Assembly: GCA_027625915.1 (NCBI GenBank)
Contig: JANTQA010000032.1
Span: 7,068,001 to 7,132,000 of the forward strand
Length of the DNA stretch: 64,000 nucleotides
Source: Anaeramoeba flamelloides
Lineage: Eukaryota; Metamonada; Anaeramoebidae
Direction: 5' to 3'
The notes under the pieces were generated by a model. It ran no database searches, was not told the origin of the DNA, and saw nothing but the letters and a program-made list of their open reading frames with translations. The position numbers and the translations under genes are program-made. How positions within the stretch are numbered: position 1 is the stretch's first letter; each line of letters opens with the position of its first letter. Below are positions 10,071 through 22,477 of this stretch, piece after piece.

Positions 10071-10686
10071 TATCAATCAAAGAAAAAATTGGAAAAAAAT
10101 GATTTATTTCTTCTCAAATTAGTATTTTTATTGTGGTTCCTTTTTTTAATTCATAATATTTTTGTTTTTCGAAAATGTTATCTATTTTGAAATGTGTGAC
10201 ATTGGTATTGCTTATTAAATAGGAAAAAATTTTCACTTATTTATTTTCCTTTTTCAAAGCAAGATCCCCAAAGCACAATACACTTCTTTGAAAACCCGAC
10301 TTGTAAAAGGAGAATAAATCATAAATTTTTCTGATTTAAAATCCAATAACCAGTAAAATTCTATAACTTTCAATGTTCAAGTTTTTTCAATGAAACCATG
10401 TCAAAAACTTATAGTAAAAATACCTTTTGATCTCTTCAGTTTTCTTTATAACAGTTTCAAGTTTTTAAAAGTTACAAATATTTTTCTATTTGTGACTTTC
10501 TAATATCTTCAATTTATATCTAAAATGTGCTCTTTTGTTAAGTATTATTTTTTACCCCTTTTTTGCTTTTATAAAGTTTTATTATGAATTTTGAATTTCA
10601 TAAATTTTAAAAACTGAAACCTTGAGAATGGTTAAGTTGAAAGTTCCAAACACTTGAAAGTATATGTATGGAATGTTCTATTCTTG

Positions 10687-10938
10687 TTAATGCTTGCTGA
10701 AAAAGAGATGACTGTAGGTTTTCTTAAATATTGCCATTAATTGATTGACTCTTTTTAAACAATCAGAATAATATTTACAAAGCATTTTATTCTTACTTTT
10801 TGGAAAAACCACAATTAGTATTTTCTGTGATAAAAATATGTGTGAGTAAAAAGATAAAAATTCGTGTAATAAAATTTGATCCGTACTGTGTTTTGTTTCT
10901 TGTTCAAAGGCAACTATCCAATTCTCTACCAAAGAATA
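10687..10938 (-). CDS. possible terminal exon, unknown protein
   Basis: This is an 83-codon open stretch after a possible splice acceptor (ACTTAG). Its composition (Trp, Cys, His, Asp, Thr, Glu) is more protein-like than the AT-random frames nearby; it begins VYSLVENWIVAFEQETKHST and ends in KTYSHLFFSKH then TAA. It has no ATG of its own. No family is recognised. It could be the 3' exon of an unrecognised minus-strand gene or the remnant of an element. Confidence 0.25.
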   Translation of the reverse strand, partial: YSLVENWIVAFEQETKHSTDQILLHEFLSFYSHIFLSQKILIVVFPKSKNKMLCKYYSDCLKRVNQLMAIFKKTYSHLFFSKH

Positions 10939-11429
10939 TACCTAAGTTATAATAAGTTTTGAAAGTAAACTCCTTGATTTTATCTTATTTAAATTAAGAA
11001 TGTAATTAATTGAAAATTTTTCGTTATTTTCTCATTTTTTCAAAAATTTTGTTTTTTTTTGATAAAAATTTTCCTATTTAATATACTCTATTTTTGGAGA
11101 TAAATTTTAGAATTTCTTTTTCAATAATAGAACTTTAAGAAACCAGTATCATATTCACTTCTTGTTTATTGTAGGTTTTCTTAGATCGGTTAATCAATTA
11201 ATTTATGTTTTTCAAATAAGAAACACGTTTTTTATTTTGAAACCTGGATCAAATTTTTTTGAACGAGTTATTTTGATCATACTAAAAGGAATTGGAGTTT
11301 ATGAATTGAGAAATATCAAAGATTTCTTTTATTTTTTTTTTCAATCTCTTGAATTTCCTTTTATTTAGAATTTCCTCGAAAACCAAAACAAAAGTTCTAA
11401 ATACTAAAATAATTTTAACTCAAAAAAAA

Positions 11430-12170
11430 TCAAGAAGAATGTTAACTAGAAATCTTGCTAATTTTTTAAGACTACAATTGAAAAATTATTAAAAAAAAAT
11501 AATTTTTTGTCCAATATTTGTGGATAATTTAATCTTAATCATAAAAGGAAATAGAAAATCCAAGTAAATCAAAAAATAATTTCAATATATGAAATTATTA
11601 TTCAATTTGGATTAAAACCTAATAAAGATAAAACAGTTATATCAAAAGATTAAAAAAAAAAATTAATATTTGGGTATTTCTTAATATAAAATTTCACATA
11701 AAGTTTATAAATTAAAAATATCATATTTAACTTATAAAAAATTAAAAAAAAATATTTTATTACAATTATCTTAATACTAGTTTGAAAATTAGAAATATTT
11801 GACTCTTTTATTCCAAGTTAATTAGCTTATGGATTAGAAATTTTTAATTCTGAAATAAAGACTTTACAATATTTAAATTCTTGAATTAATTCATGTATTA
11901 CTGGTATTTGCAAAATAAATAAAAACACACCAATTCTTATAAACAAAATAGAATTTAAAATTGTAAATATCGTGATTTCAGTCAACTAAGATTAATATTT
12001 AAATTGAAAAATAATTTTTAAAATTTATCTCTTCACTATTCCAGAAAAATTAATAAAATTTAACTAAAAAATCTATAATAAAACCAACTGACATTATAAA
12101 GATTTAATTAAACTTAAAATTGGAAAATATAAATAGGTTTATACTGGATTACTGAATGTAACAAGTAGGA
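11430..12170 (+). mobile_element. heavily decayed LINE: reverse transcriptase and downstream region
   Basis: In frames broken many times one reads FVDNLILIIKGNRKSK (the Y/FxDD catalytic loop, second Asp changed to Asn), then IIIQFGLKPNKDKTVISKD (the GLxxNxxKT motif), then about 200 bp later LAYGLEIFNSEIKTLQYLNS and INKNTPILINKIEFKIVNI (the TYGxExW...LQ segment that follows the RT in LINEs). The spacing matches a non-LTR RT read in the plus direction. A palindrome cluster follows immediately. Confidence 0.6.
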
Positions 12171-12174
12171 AGTG

Positions 12175-12610
12175 TTCTTTTTTTATATTTTTTATTTTTT
12201 AATTTGAGAAATAAAAAGAAAAGTTCAAAAAATTTTCATAGAATTTCAATAATTAAAAAAAAAAGCTGTATTCTTCTCTTGAGTATTATGTTGATTTGTA
12301 AAATCAATATTTTTTTAGGTTTTTTTGAGTTTTTAATTATATTTAGAAAATCAGAAGTTTTTCATTTGGTTTTTTTTACTTTTTGAAATAAACAGAAAAT
12401 TTTAATAAATTACGATTTATTTCAAAAATTAAAAAAAACTTTAACACTTCATGAATAAAATAGAAAACCTCAAAAAAACCTCCAACACTTCACAGAAAAA
12501 AAAAACAGAAAACCCCAAGAAGAGAGCTTTTAGTTTTTTTTTACTTTTTAAAATAAAATGAAAATTTCATCATTAAAAAAAAAAAGCAAGGCACTTGATG
12601 GAACTCTACA
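12175..12610. repeat. nested palindrome cluster
   Basis: It uses inverted arms of the family: TTTGGTTTTTTTTACTTTTTG with its partner, CACTTCATGAATAAAATAG, and GAAAACCTCAAAAAAACCT. It ends near GGCACTTGATGGAACTCTAC, which resembles the decamer flanks of the other clusters. Confidence 0.75.
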
Positions 12611-14420
12611 AAAATATTTCGCAATAATTAAGAATCAAAACCATTTAATTAAAACCCAACAATTTTTAGGTTATCATTTTTAAACGGGTTAAGCTATAAA
12701 AAATAACAAGGTATAAGATCTCAACAATGGTTATATAATTAATTTATACTTTTAATCAACTACTTGCCACGTGCTTACTCTTTCAATTTTGAATATTTTC
12801 AAATTATGAATTGTTATTTTTTGTTATTTAAAATAACTTTTTAGGATCATAGTGAAAGCTTCTAATTAATAAAATTAGATAATTTGTGGGATAAATCAAA
12901 TTAGTAAGTTTTATATAGATCAAATATCACAGTTTGAACTAATTTTCAAAAAAAGTAAAAATTAAAAGAGTTGTTTAATCATCTTACTCATCCAATTTGA
13001 ATTTTTTTAACAAGCAAAAATAATAATTTAAAAAATATTTAAACAATTCAAGATCAAATTGATAAATATGTTTAAGTTTTGTACTTGAAATATCATTTTT
13101 GGAAATTCTTTATTAGAGAAAACATTTCAAAATTATTAAAAAAATTGTTAGGATTTTTTTTTATTTTTAAATTATTTATTCATAAAAAGAAAAATTGTAA
13201 ATATATTTGTTTATTTTTTTTTTTTAATAGAAAATTAATTTTAATTATTGTTATGAAATAACACGTTTCTCATAATAACTATTCTGATTTTTATCACTTT
13301 CCCCAAAATAAGTAAAGTACAATTCTCATTGTCGATAATAAAAAAAATCATCTATCGGGTTTTTATATTCAGAATATTTTTTGAATTCACTAAAATATTA
13401 CCAGTTATTTTAATTTTGAACTACACTTAAAAAAAAGATAAAAATAACTTTTTTTCTTGGAATATTTATATTGGTTATTTCCAAAAATTTAGATCTTTAT
13501 TAAATAATAATCAACTGATTATGAGTATTCTTGAATCCCCCCCCTCTTTCTCGTTTTTTTTTTTTTTTTTTGAGAAATTAATTGTTGATTTGTTTGATAT
13601 AGTCTCTAAATATAAAAAAAATAGAAGACATAATGATATAAGAAATGTGGATTTTTTGAGATCTTCATTCACCAAATATATTTGTATTCAGAAAAATAGA
13701 ATTCAATTCATAAAGTTGTTATTATTCTATAGCATTATTTATTTTGAGAGATAAAAATAGGTGTTAAAAATAACTTTTTAAAATTGTTGTAATTTAGAAA
13801 AAGGAAATTTTTTGGTTGAGATTAATAACTTTTAATACTTTTATTAGAATTTAAAAATTCATCTAGCTATATGGATCTAAAAAAAAATTTGAAAGAATTG
13901 TTTCAATTTTTATTATTTTGTTACATTTTTATTTTATTTTTTTTTTTCCTTGAAAGCCTTCACATTTCAAAAAATAGCACCTCAAGAAATTTAACAGTTT
14001 TTTTCTACAAATTTAAATATATATTTCGAAATATGGGCGAGATCAATATCACCCTACCAAGATAAAATATTTCTTTTATTTTCTCAACTTCACTCATATA
14101 ACGAAAGTTCTCCATCAAGTTCAATAATTCCAAAATTCAGATCATTTACCAACTAATTTCACAACTAGATATTACTCTGTAGTCAATAAAAAATCAAAAA
14201 AAAAATGTAATTATATTTGAAATAAGAATAGGAGGGAATTATTTAAAATATTGATTATATGTTATAGTTATTACTTTTCTATAAAAAATAAAGATTAACA
14301 TTTTATAAAAAAATAAAAGAAATAATTCTAAATGAATAACTTTTAAAACAAGATATCTTGAAATTAAAATTATTAATTAATAATTATGACATCAATGATT
14401 TTACACTTGTATTTCTCAAA
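12611..14420. other. AT-rich spacer
   Basis: Only short AT-driven open stretches of 60-77 codons, dominated by Phe, Lys, Ile and Asn; none resembles a protein family. It includes a C7 run near 13540. Confidence 0.35.
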
Positions 14421-14434
14421 GGGGGGGGGGGGGG
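14421..14434 (+). repeat. poly-G tract of 14
   Basis: A run of G striking in such an AT-rich region, 86 bp before the TTAA-family copy E3. Confidence 0.85.
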
Positions 14435-14520
14435 AGTATAAATGAAACTTTGAGTAATTTACACTTTTATAATAATGTAATAAAAAAAAAAACAATTTAA
14501 AATAAAAAATAATTTATTTA

Positions 14521-15710
14521 GGGGCTAAGTACTTTGTAATTTTTTTAGTACGACCACTTATGTGAAACTGAATGTTTCAAATCATTTCTTTCACGAAATA
14601 CATTGATATTTTTGAAATAAGAGAGTGGGATCAATCCGAGTATTAGAAATTTTCATACCAACTAAAAAATGTAAATCAAAAAAATGACAAGATTAATGAA
14701 AAATAAATAAATAAAATCATTTTTTTTTTTTGATCTTATCTGTTTAATTGGAGAAAAATTACCTCTTATAAACTTGATTTGATTTTAATTCTGAATGGAA
14801 AAAAATATTTTTGTAAAATATTTTGATAAAAAAAATTACTTTTTGTTTCTAAAGAATTTCCAAAATCAATTTTAAAAATATGATTTTTATTTAATTCATC
14901 AAATTCATGTGTTATTTCGTTCAGTAAAAAGCTTTTTTTTGAAAACTCCTAATAGAAATCAAAGTTTATAAGACAAATTTGCTGAATTTTTTAATTATTT
15001 CTTTTCCATTAAAACAAGAACTTAAAATAATACTGAATCATGTTGAAAATTTTTGTTTTTATTATGATTGGATATTTTATAACTTTTTTTTTGATTTCAG
15101 AATTCAACTCCTTTATTTTAATTTTTGAAATAGTAATTTTTGTTTTGGTATTGTTAGATAAAAATACTTTAAAATTGAATTTTGAAGAAAAATTTGAAAA
15201 AAATGTTTTGTTAAATAAGAATAAATAGTAAGGGGGTGAGAAATTTAAGGAGAGAGATTGTTTGTACTCACACAAACTAAGAAGAAAAAGAAAACAAATC
15301 TTCTAAAATTGACTTATCAATTTTTTTTTTCATACATTGATTTCAATAAATTTTTCAGGAAAGGTGATCAGTTTTGTATTTGGACTTCAAAAAATGCAAA
15401 GATTTGTTTCAAATACACACCTTCCCAGGTCTTTTTTTTTGGTTTATTCTTTGGTTTAATTTCGAATATTCCCCTAAACACATTTCTAGATTCAAAAACT
15501 TATTGTATAAAACCAAAAATATAATCAAAAATGTTCTAAAAATAGAAAAATTTAAGATTATGCTCTGAATTACTTTGATTCCTTCCACAAATAGAGCAGC
15601 GTACAGGTTTTGGTTTCAAAGTTTCAATATCTTGTGGCACTCAAAATACTATTATACAGTAATGTTTTCACAATTAATGTTTTTCAAAACCATAAAATGT
15701 ACTTGGTTCC
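14521..15710 (+). mobile_element. TTAA-family element, full-length diverged copy E3
   Basis: The left end GGGGCTAAGTAC follows TTTA (a one-base change from TTAA); the right end GTACTTGGTTCC is followed by TTAA at 15711-15714. It is 1190 bp and collinear with the copy at 48978-50185 throughout, including the GAATTCAACTCC and AATAGAGCAGCG blocks. Short frames in it are not shared with the other copies. Confidence 0.75.
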
Positions 15711-15714
15711 TTAA

Positions 15715-16419
15715 TAATTTAAAATACTTTTACTGATTTGTTATTTCACCACTTAACATTGAAAAACTACAATGGTGATTTGATTTAAATTCAAAATTGT
15801 TATTCTTTATTTACTTAGAATGTTCATAAAGCCATTTACTCATTATTCAGTTGATTTATTACATTTGTATTTTTCCAAAAACTAAAAAACTTTTCCAATG
15901 TGACTCAATTTGAGAGACAGCTTGTCAAAAAATATGAGGTTTCCAAAAGCAAACAATTCAATTTAATAAACAATAAAAATAATTGGAGTTGTTTTTGTTT
16001 TTTTATTTGGTTTGTATTATTTTTCAATTTCAATTTTTTGCAAAAACAAATACAAAATGTTGGAATGTTTTTTATTGTTTCAGATACTCTAGAAAAGTAT
16101 AAATGATTTGCTCACAGGAATTAACCACCAAAGGGTATTTTTGTTGATAATCTCTTCATTCAAAAAAAATGATCTATTTATTAAATAAATTCAAAGTTTT
16201 TTGAAAAAAGAAATTTACCTGTAATAAAATTGTATACCATTAAAAATGCATGGTTTACATTAGTTATACAAATAACACGTTGATACAGTTTTAAAACAAA
16301 AAGAAAAAATAATTCCTGAAAGATTTAAAAATTATTGAAAGCGAAAATAATTCATTTTTTTTATCAAACAATTTTTTTTATTTATTTAAAATAATATAAA
16401 TCTATAAAACACTACTAAA
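15715..16419. other. upstream region of the thioredoxin gene
   Basis: AT-rich. No further element was recognised; presumed 5' flank and untranslated leader of the gene starting at 16420. Confidence 0.35.
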
Positions 16420-18153
16420 ATGGATCTTGGAATGCTTTTAAGATTATTAGGACAAGGGCAAGGTGGAGAAGAAGATCATGGAAATGTTATTGTTATCAAA
16501 AATGAAGAAGAGTACAATAAACATACGAAAAGCGGGATTGTTGTGGTAGACTTTTTTGCTACATGGTGTATGCCATGTAAATTGGTGGGCCCTGTTTTTG
16601 TTGAACTTTCAAAAAAATATCCAGATGTCAAGTTTTTAAAAGTTGATGTTGATCAGTAAATATCTTTTTTTTCTTCTTTTTTTTAGTTCTCTTTTTTCAA
16701 TTTTTTCTTTTTAGATTTTTTTTTACACTTTTTGAATTTTTTTTTTTTTTTTACTTTGTGGTTCATTATTTGTTTGTTTTTTCTTGTTAATTTAATTGTT
16801 GTCAAAATATCTCAAATTTTTCTCTTCACAATTAAATTTGATCTTTTACTTTATTTAATAGACAAAACCAAATTGCAAAAAAAGAAAAAGTCCGTTCTAT
16901 GCCAACCTTCCATTTCTATAAAGGAGGAGAAAAAGTAGATACATTTTCAGGGGCAGATCCTGTCAGAATCGAAGAAACAGTTAAAGAGCTTGGAGGCGTC
17001 ATCAATACCCAATGGAAAGAACAAGAAAACCAAAAACTTGAAAAAAAGAAAAATGAGGAAAAACAAAAAACACAAAATGAAGATCATGGAAATGTCAAAA
17101 TGCCAAACTCTAAAGAAGAACTCATGAAAATATTTGAGGAAGCTGATGGAAAACTTGTTGTAATTGACTTTTATGCTTCATGGTGTGGTCCATGTCAAAG
17201 GTAATTATTCTTTAAATTTTGCCTTGTTTTTTTAATAATTTTTTAGTTTTTTTGTTCAGAAAGGATAAAGTAAAAACAACGGGACTATAAGAGATTTGTG
17301 TTCTCAAGAAAAAATATTTTTTTATATTTCCACTGGTGTTTGAGAGATAAAAGGGAAGAGATTTTCCACTACATTTTCTTTTTCCTATTTTTCTTCTTCA
17401 ACTAAAGTTTTGAATGAAATAGCTTGTAATTTGTGGTATCTATTTGACTTTTTTGGGACTACTTTGTTCTATAAATTATATATATGGAGCCAACTAGAAA
17501 TCTTATAAAAAAATCAGATTTGGGAACTGAAAAAAGATAATCAATGGAATTTTTAATCCTATTTAAAGTTTAAAGACCAGTAATATAGTATACGAAATAT
17601 TTTTTTAAAAAATAATGTTGTTTGAATACAAAATAGGTTGTAATTAATCAACGATTTTAAAAAAGTAAGGAATAAAAGTTTTCCAAAGTATTACTCAAAC
17701 CGAATGGCTTACTCTTTGAAGCAATTTGAACAACACTTTTGAAAACTTTTGTGATTCACTTTTTTGAAAATGGATGTATCCAAAAATAGTTTTGTTGGAA
17801 ATATTTATACCCAAAAAAGAATGTAAAAACAAAAAATAATTTGTTAATCATTGACATTTTATTCATTTGGAAATTTAATAAAACTTATTATTATTATTAT
17901 TCTTTCTAATATTGTATTTTTTATGAATTATAGGATTGGTCCAATTTTTGTTGAAATGTCAAAAGAATTTGAAGATGTAATATTTGTAAAAATTAATGTA
18001 GACAGTAATCCAAATATGTGTGATCAGTGTAGTATTCGTTCAATCCCAGCATTTTGCTTCTTCCATAAAGTCAAGAATCAATATAAAAAATTCGAGCAAA
18101 TGGTTGGTGCTAATGTTGAAAAATTAAGAAACCTCATTGTTAATAACAAATAA
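16420..18153 (+). CDS. tandem two-domain thioredoxin
   Basis: Three exons, 16420-16655, 16862-17200 and 17934-18153, joined at GTAAAT/ATAG and GTAATT/TATAG, give 264 residues. Domain 1 has the redox site WCMPC at 49-53 and the cis-proline in RSMPTF at about residue 93. Domain 2 has WCGPC at 186-190 and cis-proline in RSIPAF at about 230. Each domain is led by the same EDHGNV motif, so it arose by internal duplication. A charged Lys/Glu/Gln linker separates them. There is no signal peptide, so it is probably a cytosolic disulfide reductase acting with thioredoxin reductase. The CMPC site of domain 1 differs from the usual CGPC and should shift its redox potential. The second intron (733 bp) cuts the gene immediately after the second active site. 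Confidence 0.92.
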
Positions 18154-20414
18154 ATGTTGATTCATACCCATTTAAACTTATTAAAATAAAAATATAATTA
18201 TGTGTGCAAAATAATTGCTAAATTAATAATGCTTTTTTATTATTTCATTTTGAACCCGATTTTTTAAAATTTTCACCATGATATATTTTGATTTATAAAA
18301 TCAAATAAATTGATTATTTTTAATCAAAAGTTCGATTAACTATTTTTATTTATTAAATCGTTAATAAATCTCTTAAAAAAATTATTATTATTTTTTTGTT
18401 ATTTTTTTTTTTTTGATTCTATGTTGTTGTCTCATTGTTCAAGTATTTTTTATTTACAGATAAGAATATATCAATATTTGTATTGGTAATAAAAAAAATT
18501 CTATCTCAGTTAATGTTTTGATTTATTTGATATTTAAATTCCAATTTATATTTTTTTATCACCATTATCTACTTATTTTTTACAAAAAAAAAATAAAATT
18601 AAAAAAAGAAATATTTTGAACGACACAAAATTATAAATATTAAATATCACTTTTAAGTAACTAACGTTCGAGGGAATTCAAGTCATAAAATAATTAAAAT
18701 TAAGTTAGCTTTTTAGGGATTTTTTTATCCAGGATCAGCTGATGTTTACAGAATCCAAATAATTATTCTTAAATTTGTATTTTTGTTGTTTTCTATATTT
18801 GGTACTGGCTTATTTAATCTTTAGGAAAATTAACAATTAATATGATTTCTAAATAAAACAAAAATAGAAAGAAAAAAAGAAAGAAAATATAGATCTGATA
18901 TTATGGAATTTGTTGTTTTGTTAATTTTGAGCTTTTCGCAAAATATTTTAGTAAAACTTTTTTTTTTTTTCAAATAGGCCAAAAATATTTTTTTTTTAGA
19001 TAATACAATTTTTGAAAGCTTAATTTTATATATCTTTTTTTTGTTGTTTAACATTGTAGGACAAAAATTATTTCTTATTGGTCTAGCTTTTTTGATAAAA
19101 ATGTGCTTTTTTCACCAACCGTGATACTTTTTCTGATATACCCTCAATTGTCAGAAAACTTACAATATAAACTCTGTTTCAGTCAAAAGAGGCCCAAATT
19201 TTTTTTCCAAATATCAAATATTTTTTAGAATTTACCCTTGAAGAATAAATAAGAAATAAGTTGAATAATATAAATCAAAAATTATTTAATATCTACCAGA
19301 AATAAAACTAACAAATTAGGAGATTTTCTTCAAAATTGGAAAAATAAAATTCTTAATATCACATTGAGAATAACAACAACGTTCATTGTAACTCCAATTT
19401 ATAATCAAATAAAATTCCAATAGAATATCACAATTATTTCTCTACAATCCTTTTCTCTGTTTTAGTAACATTACAATGACACATTTTTACCGAGTTATTA
19501 TCTATGTTAAATTTAAAAAAAATCTCTAAACAATTAGGTGTATTAATAAAAATTGAAAAAAAGTTAAGTAACAATGTGTAAAAATGTTTTCAATATTGGA
19601 ATTTTCAAAATTAAAATTGTATTCAAATATATACTCAAATGCTTTAAAAATATGTGATTCATATCATATGAATTGAGTAAATTTGACTGTAACATGGTTA
19701 ATATTGATTATTTTTACTTCATAAGGATATTAACTATTTTTCAGTCTATATTGTTCAACTTACTTGTTATTTTATATTTAAAGTAGCTATTAAACCCTTT
19801 TCAGCCAAAGGAGCCAGTTTTATTGAAGAAATATTGTATATCCTATGAGCAAAATTTATTATTCTTCTCCAACTAAAATTTCAATTTTTAGATCAAAATG
19901 ATTTTTTCTCATTTAGAATTTTTTTTTTTTTGTTTTTTGCCTTTTTTTTTTTTCTTTTCTTTTTTATTTTTTTTTATAAAAAGTAAATTTGAAAAAAAAA
20001 TGTTTGAAACTCAAAATTAACATTAAGAAAAGTGAGGCTTTGTATATTCTTTTAAAATTCATACATTTAAAATTAAAATTCTTATTGTCAATAATTTTAA
20101 TTTTCCAAAGAAATTAAGAAATTTTGCACGAGACATTCCAATGATATTCACCCAAAATTTTTTTATCATTTTTTTTTTTTTTTTATAGTTTCTTCCAGGC
20201 ATTTCTTTTTTGGTTATCGACTTTTTTTTCCGAAGTTATTATTTTTCGTATTTATAAAAAATCAAAGTTAGGTTGATTCTTAAAAATAAAGTGAATTTTT
20301 CTTTTTTAGCTGGTCCCATTTGAGTGAAATGGAGTTTTTAAAAAATAATTGATTTTTGGAATATTTTTTTATTTCTCTTTTCACAGAAAAAAAGTTTGTT
20401 TACTAAACCCTATT
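18154..20414. other. AT-rich spacer
   Basis: It holds long T and A tracts and no recognisable gene. A 74-codon minus frame at 18830-19054 is Lys/Ile/Phe-rich noise. Confidence 0.35.
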
Positions 20415-21015
20415 TTAAAAATTGTGACTCACCTGGTATAAAATATTGAAAAAAATATATTTGTTTGTATTCAAGAAATACTAATGATTAAATCTTATTA
20501 ATTATTTACTTTGAAAGTGTTCCAATAATATAAAAACCTGATATTTCAAAAATTTAAAAAAAAAATAAAACCAAAAACTCAAAAAAATGTGAGTAACAAT
20601 TTTTGAAAAGGGATTTAAGATTTTTTTATTAATGAATTTCACCAAAAAATGTTGAACAAGAAAATTTTTTGCTAATAATTATCTGAATTTTAAAAGATAT
20701 TATATCAGCCTCAATTTTCTAAATGTTTATTAGTCTTTTCGAAGATTTTTTTTTTTAAACTTTGGCTTGTTTAAAAAGTAAAAAGAAAAACCAAAAAAAA
20801 CAAGAAAATTTGAAAAAAAAAAAAGAAAAACAAAAGAAAAAAATTTTAAAAACAAAACAAAAATTCGATGAAATAAGAAAAAATAATATTCTGATCTAAA
20901 AATTTTAAAATTTTTTTTTAATAAGAATATGAAAATATTTTTTTAATAAGAATACAAAATAAACAAAACCAAGTTCCAATAGCATTATAAATTGAGTCAA
21001 TATTTTTGAAAAATA
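20415..21015. repeat. dispersed ~600 bp repeat D2 (partner at 3125-3740)
   Basis: Collinear with D1, with many substitutions and small indels. Like D1 it lies downstream of a minus-strand gene, here the macro-domain gene. Confidence 0.55.
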
Positions 21016-21301
21016 ATATAATTTTTTATAATTTAAAACAATTTTTATTCAAATTAAATTTCAATATTTTTCTCTTAGTTGGTTTGTAGTTGTTTGTTTT
21101 ATCTGTGAATTTGAAATTTTGCTTATTTTGTTCAAAAATATTTTTCTTTTCCTTTCTTTTATTTTTATTGAACTGCATAAATAAAGATCAAATTAATTGG
21201 TTTTAAATCTTTTATTTTGGTTTTGTGTTTGAAGAAAAATATTTTTTTATATTCAAGTTTTTAAACAAAAAGATCTTGTTATTGATTTCTTGAAGTATTT
21301 T

Positions 21302-21452
21302 TCAACAAATCCTGTTATTAGGTGTGCTTTTTTTTGGCTAAAAAAAAAAAAACCCGTCTGCGAAAATCTCGACTTTTTCACAAAAAAACACTTATTTAAA
21401 AAAAGTTGTTATTAGCAAAAAAAGCGCCTATTAGCCAAAAAGTATTTGTTGA
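21302..21452. repeat. short imperfect inverted repeat
   Basis: The left arm around TTATTAGGTGTGCTTTTTTT and right arm around AGCAAAAAAAGCGCCTATTAG can pair over about 38 bp with a ~70 bp loop, ~160 bp beyond the stop of the macro-domain gene. Confidence 0.4.
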
Positions 21453-21613
21453 CGAAAAAAAATGATTCTTTTGAGAACAGGTAACAGTTCCTCGAATTTG
21501 CCCTGTTCAGATGGAAAACTCAATGAATTAGACGCTTGGAAAAAAAAGTGCAAAATTATTTTTCATAAAGTAGTAACATTTCATCAGTAATTTCGCCTTC
21601 GCTAACCCCTTCA

Positions 21614-22477
21614 TTAATAATACCAATCAGATTCTTTTGTTTCTGTTGTTTGCAAATCATTTGTCATATGATAATCCTGAAATGTGGCATTTCCAAGATT
21701 CCATGGGAAGGGTATTTTTCTGGGTTTCTTATCATTTTGCTTTTTGGGTTGTAGTTTTTCATCTTGTTCTTGTTTTTGTTTTTCGTCTTGTTCTTGTTCT
21801 TGTTCTTGTTCTTGTTCTTGTTTTTGTTTTTGTTTTTGTCTTTCAAGCCTTTGCTTTGTAAGTACTTTTATTTCGCCATATTTATTTTTTTTTTTTGGTG
21901 TACCGATAAAGACTTTATAAATTTCCCAAAGTTGCCTAACAAAAAGAACACTCCCTAGGTCTTTTTTTCTACTACCTAAACCTGGCAGTTCTGGGAGAAG
22001 AATGCTTTTGATAAGAAAATTTTCTTCTCCTTTTTTGAGCTGATTGGCATTAAATTTATCGATTGCAACGATCGATGTCCGAAAGGCTTGGAATATACAA
22101 TCGCTTCCAGAAATACTTTCTTTGGCACGAGAGATTGGGGAATAAAGCAAAAATTGAAAAGGTTTTCCTTCCAAAGGCAAAAGCACACAATCCCCTACAA
22201 TTAATTCCGAATAATAATTGTCTATGATCTGTTGCTGTAATTTTGTTTGTGTTTCTTCCCCCAACAGTTGGATCAATTGCTCTGGTAAAAAGCCAAAGCT
22301 ATTATCAGCAAGATGAAGTAACACATTAAATTGATTTTCGTTTGTTTTCAGACTTTTAGCTTGATGTAAGATAAATACCTCATTATCAATAATGTCAAAT
22401 GCTCGATGAAATTCCTTAATAAAGTCTTCTTTTTCACTACAAAGAGTAAATTTTACATTCTCAAAAATAGTCAGCAT
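21614..22477 (-). CDS. macro-domain protein with Gln/Glu/Lys-rich tail
   Basis: 287 residues from ATG CTG ACT to TAA; single exon. ADNSFGF (57-63), then the helical stretch ending ELIVGDCVLLPLEG, and ELPGLGSR (163-170) before a final helix follow the layout of macro domains that bind ADP-ribose or related nucleotides: GNSFG near the start and a PGLG loop near the end. This variant resembles the stand-alone macro proteins of bacteria more than the histone macroH2A type. From about 210 to 250 the chain is a Lys-Gln/Glu-Gln repeat. No signal peptide. The likely role is binding or removal of ADP-ribose; catalysis cannot be read off. No functional link to its neighbours is evident. Confidence 0.7.
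   Translation of the reverse strand: MLTIFENVKFTLCSEKEDFIKEFHRAFDIIDNEVFILHQAKSLKTNENQFNVLLHLADNSFGFLPEQLIQLLGEETQTKLQQQIIDNYYSELIVGDCVLLPLEGKPFQFLLYSPISRAKESISGSDCIFQAFRTSIVAIDKFNANQLKKGEENFLIKSILLPELPGLGSRKKDLGSVLFVRQLWEIYKVFIGTPKKKNKYGEIKVLTKQRLERQKQKQKQEQEQEQEQEQDEKQKQEQDEKLQPKKQNDKKPRKIPFPWNLGNATFQDYHMTNDLQTTETKESDWYY

Noticed and set aside
15009-15568. Several 60-88 codon frames on both strands
   Set aside because: All lie inside element E3, are Lys/Phe/Asn-rich, and are broken in the collinear copies E1 and E2.
21637-21958. Cys/Phe/Leu/Val-rich plus frames of 60-78 codons
   Set aside because: They are the antisense of the Gln/Glu/Lys repeat of the macro-domain gene.
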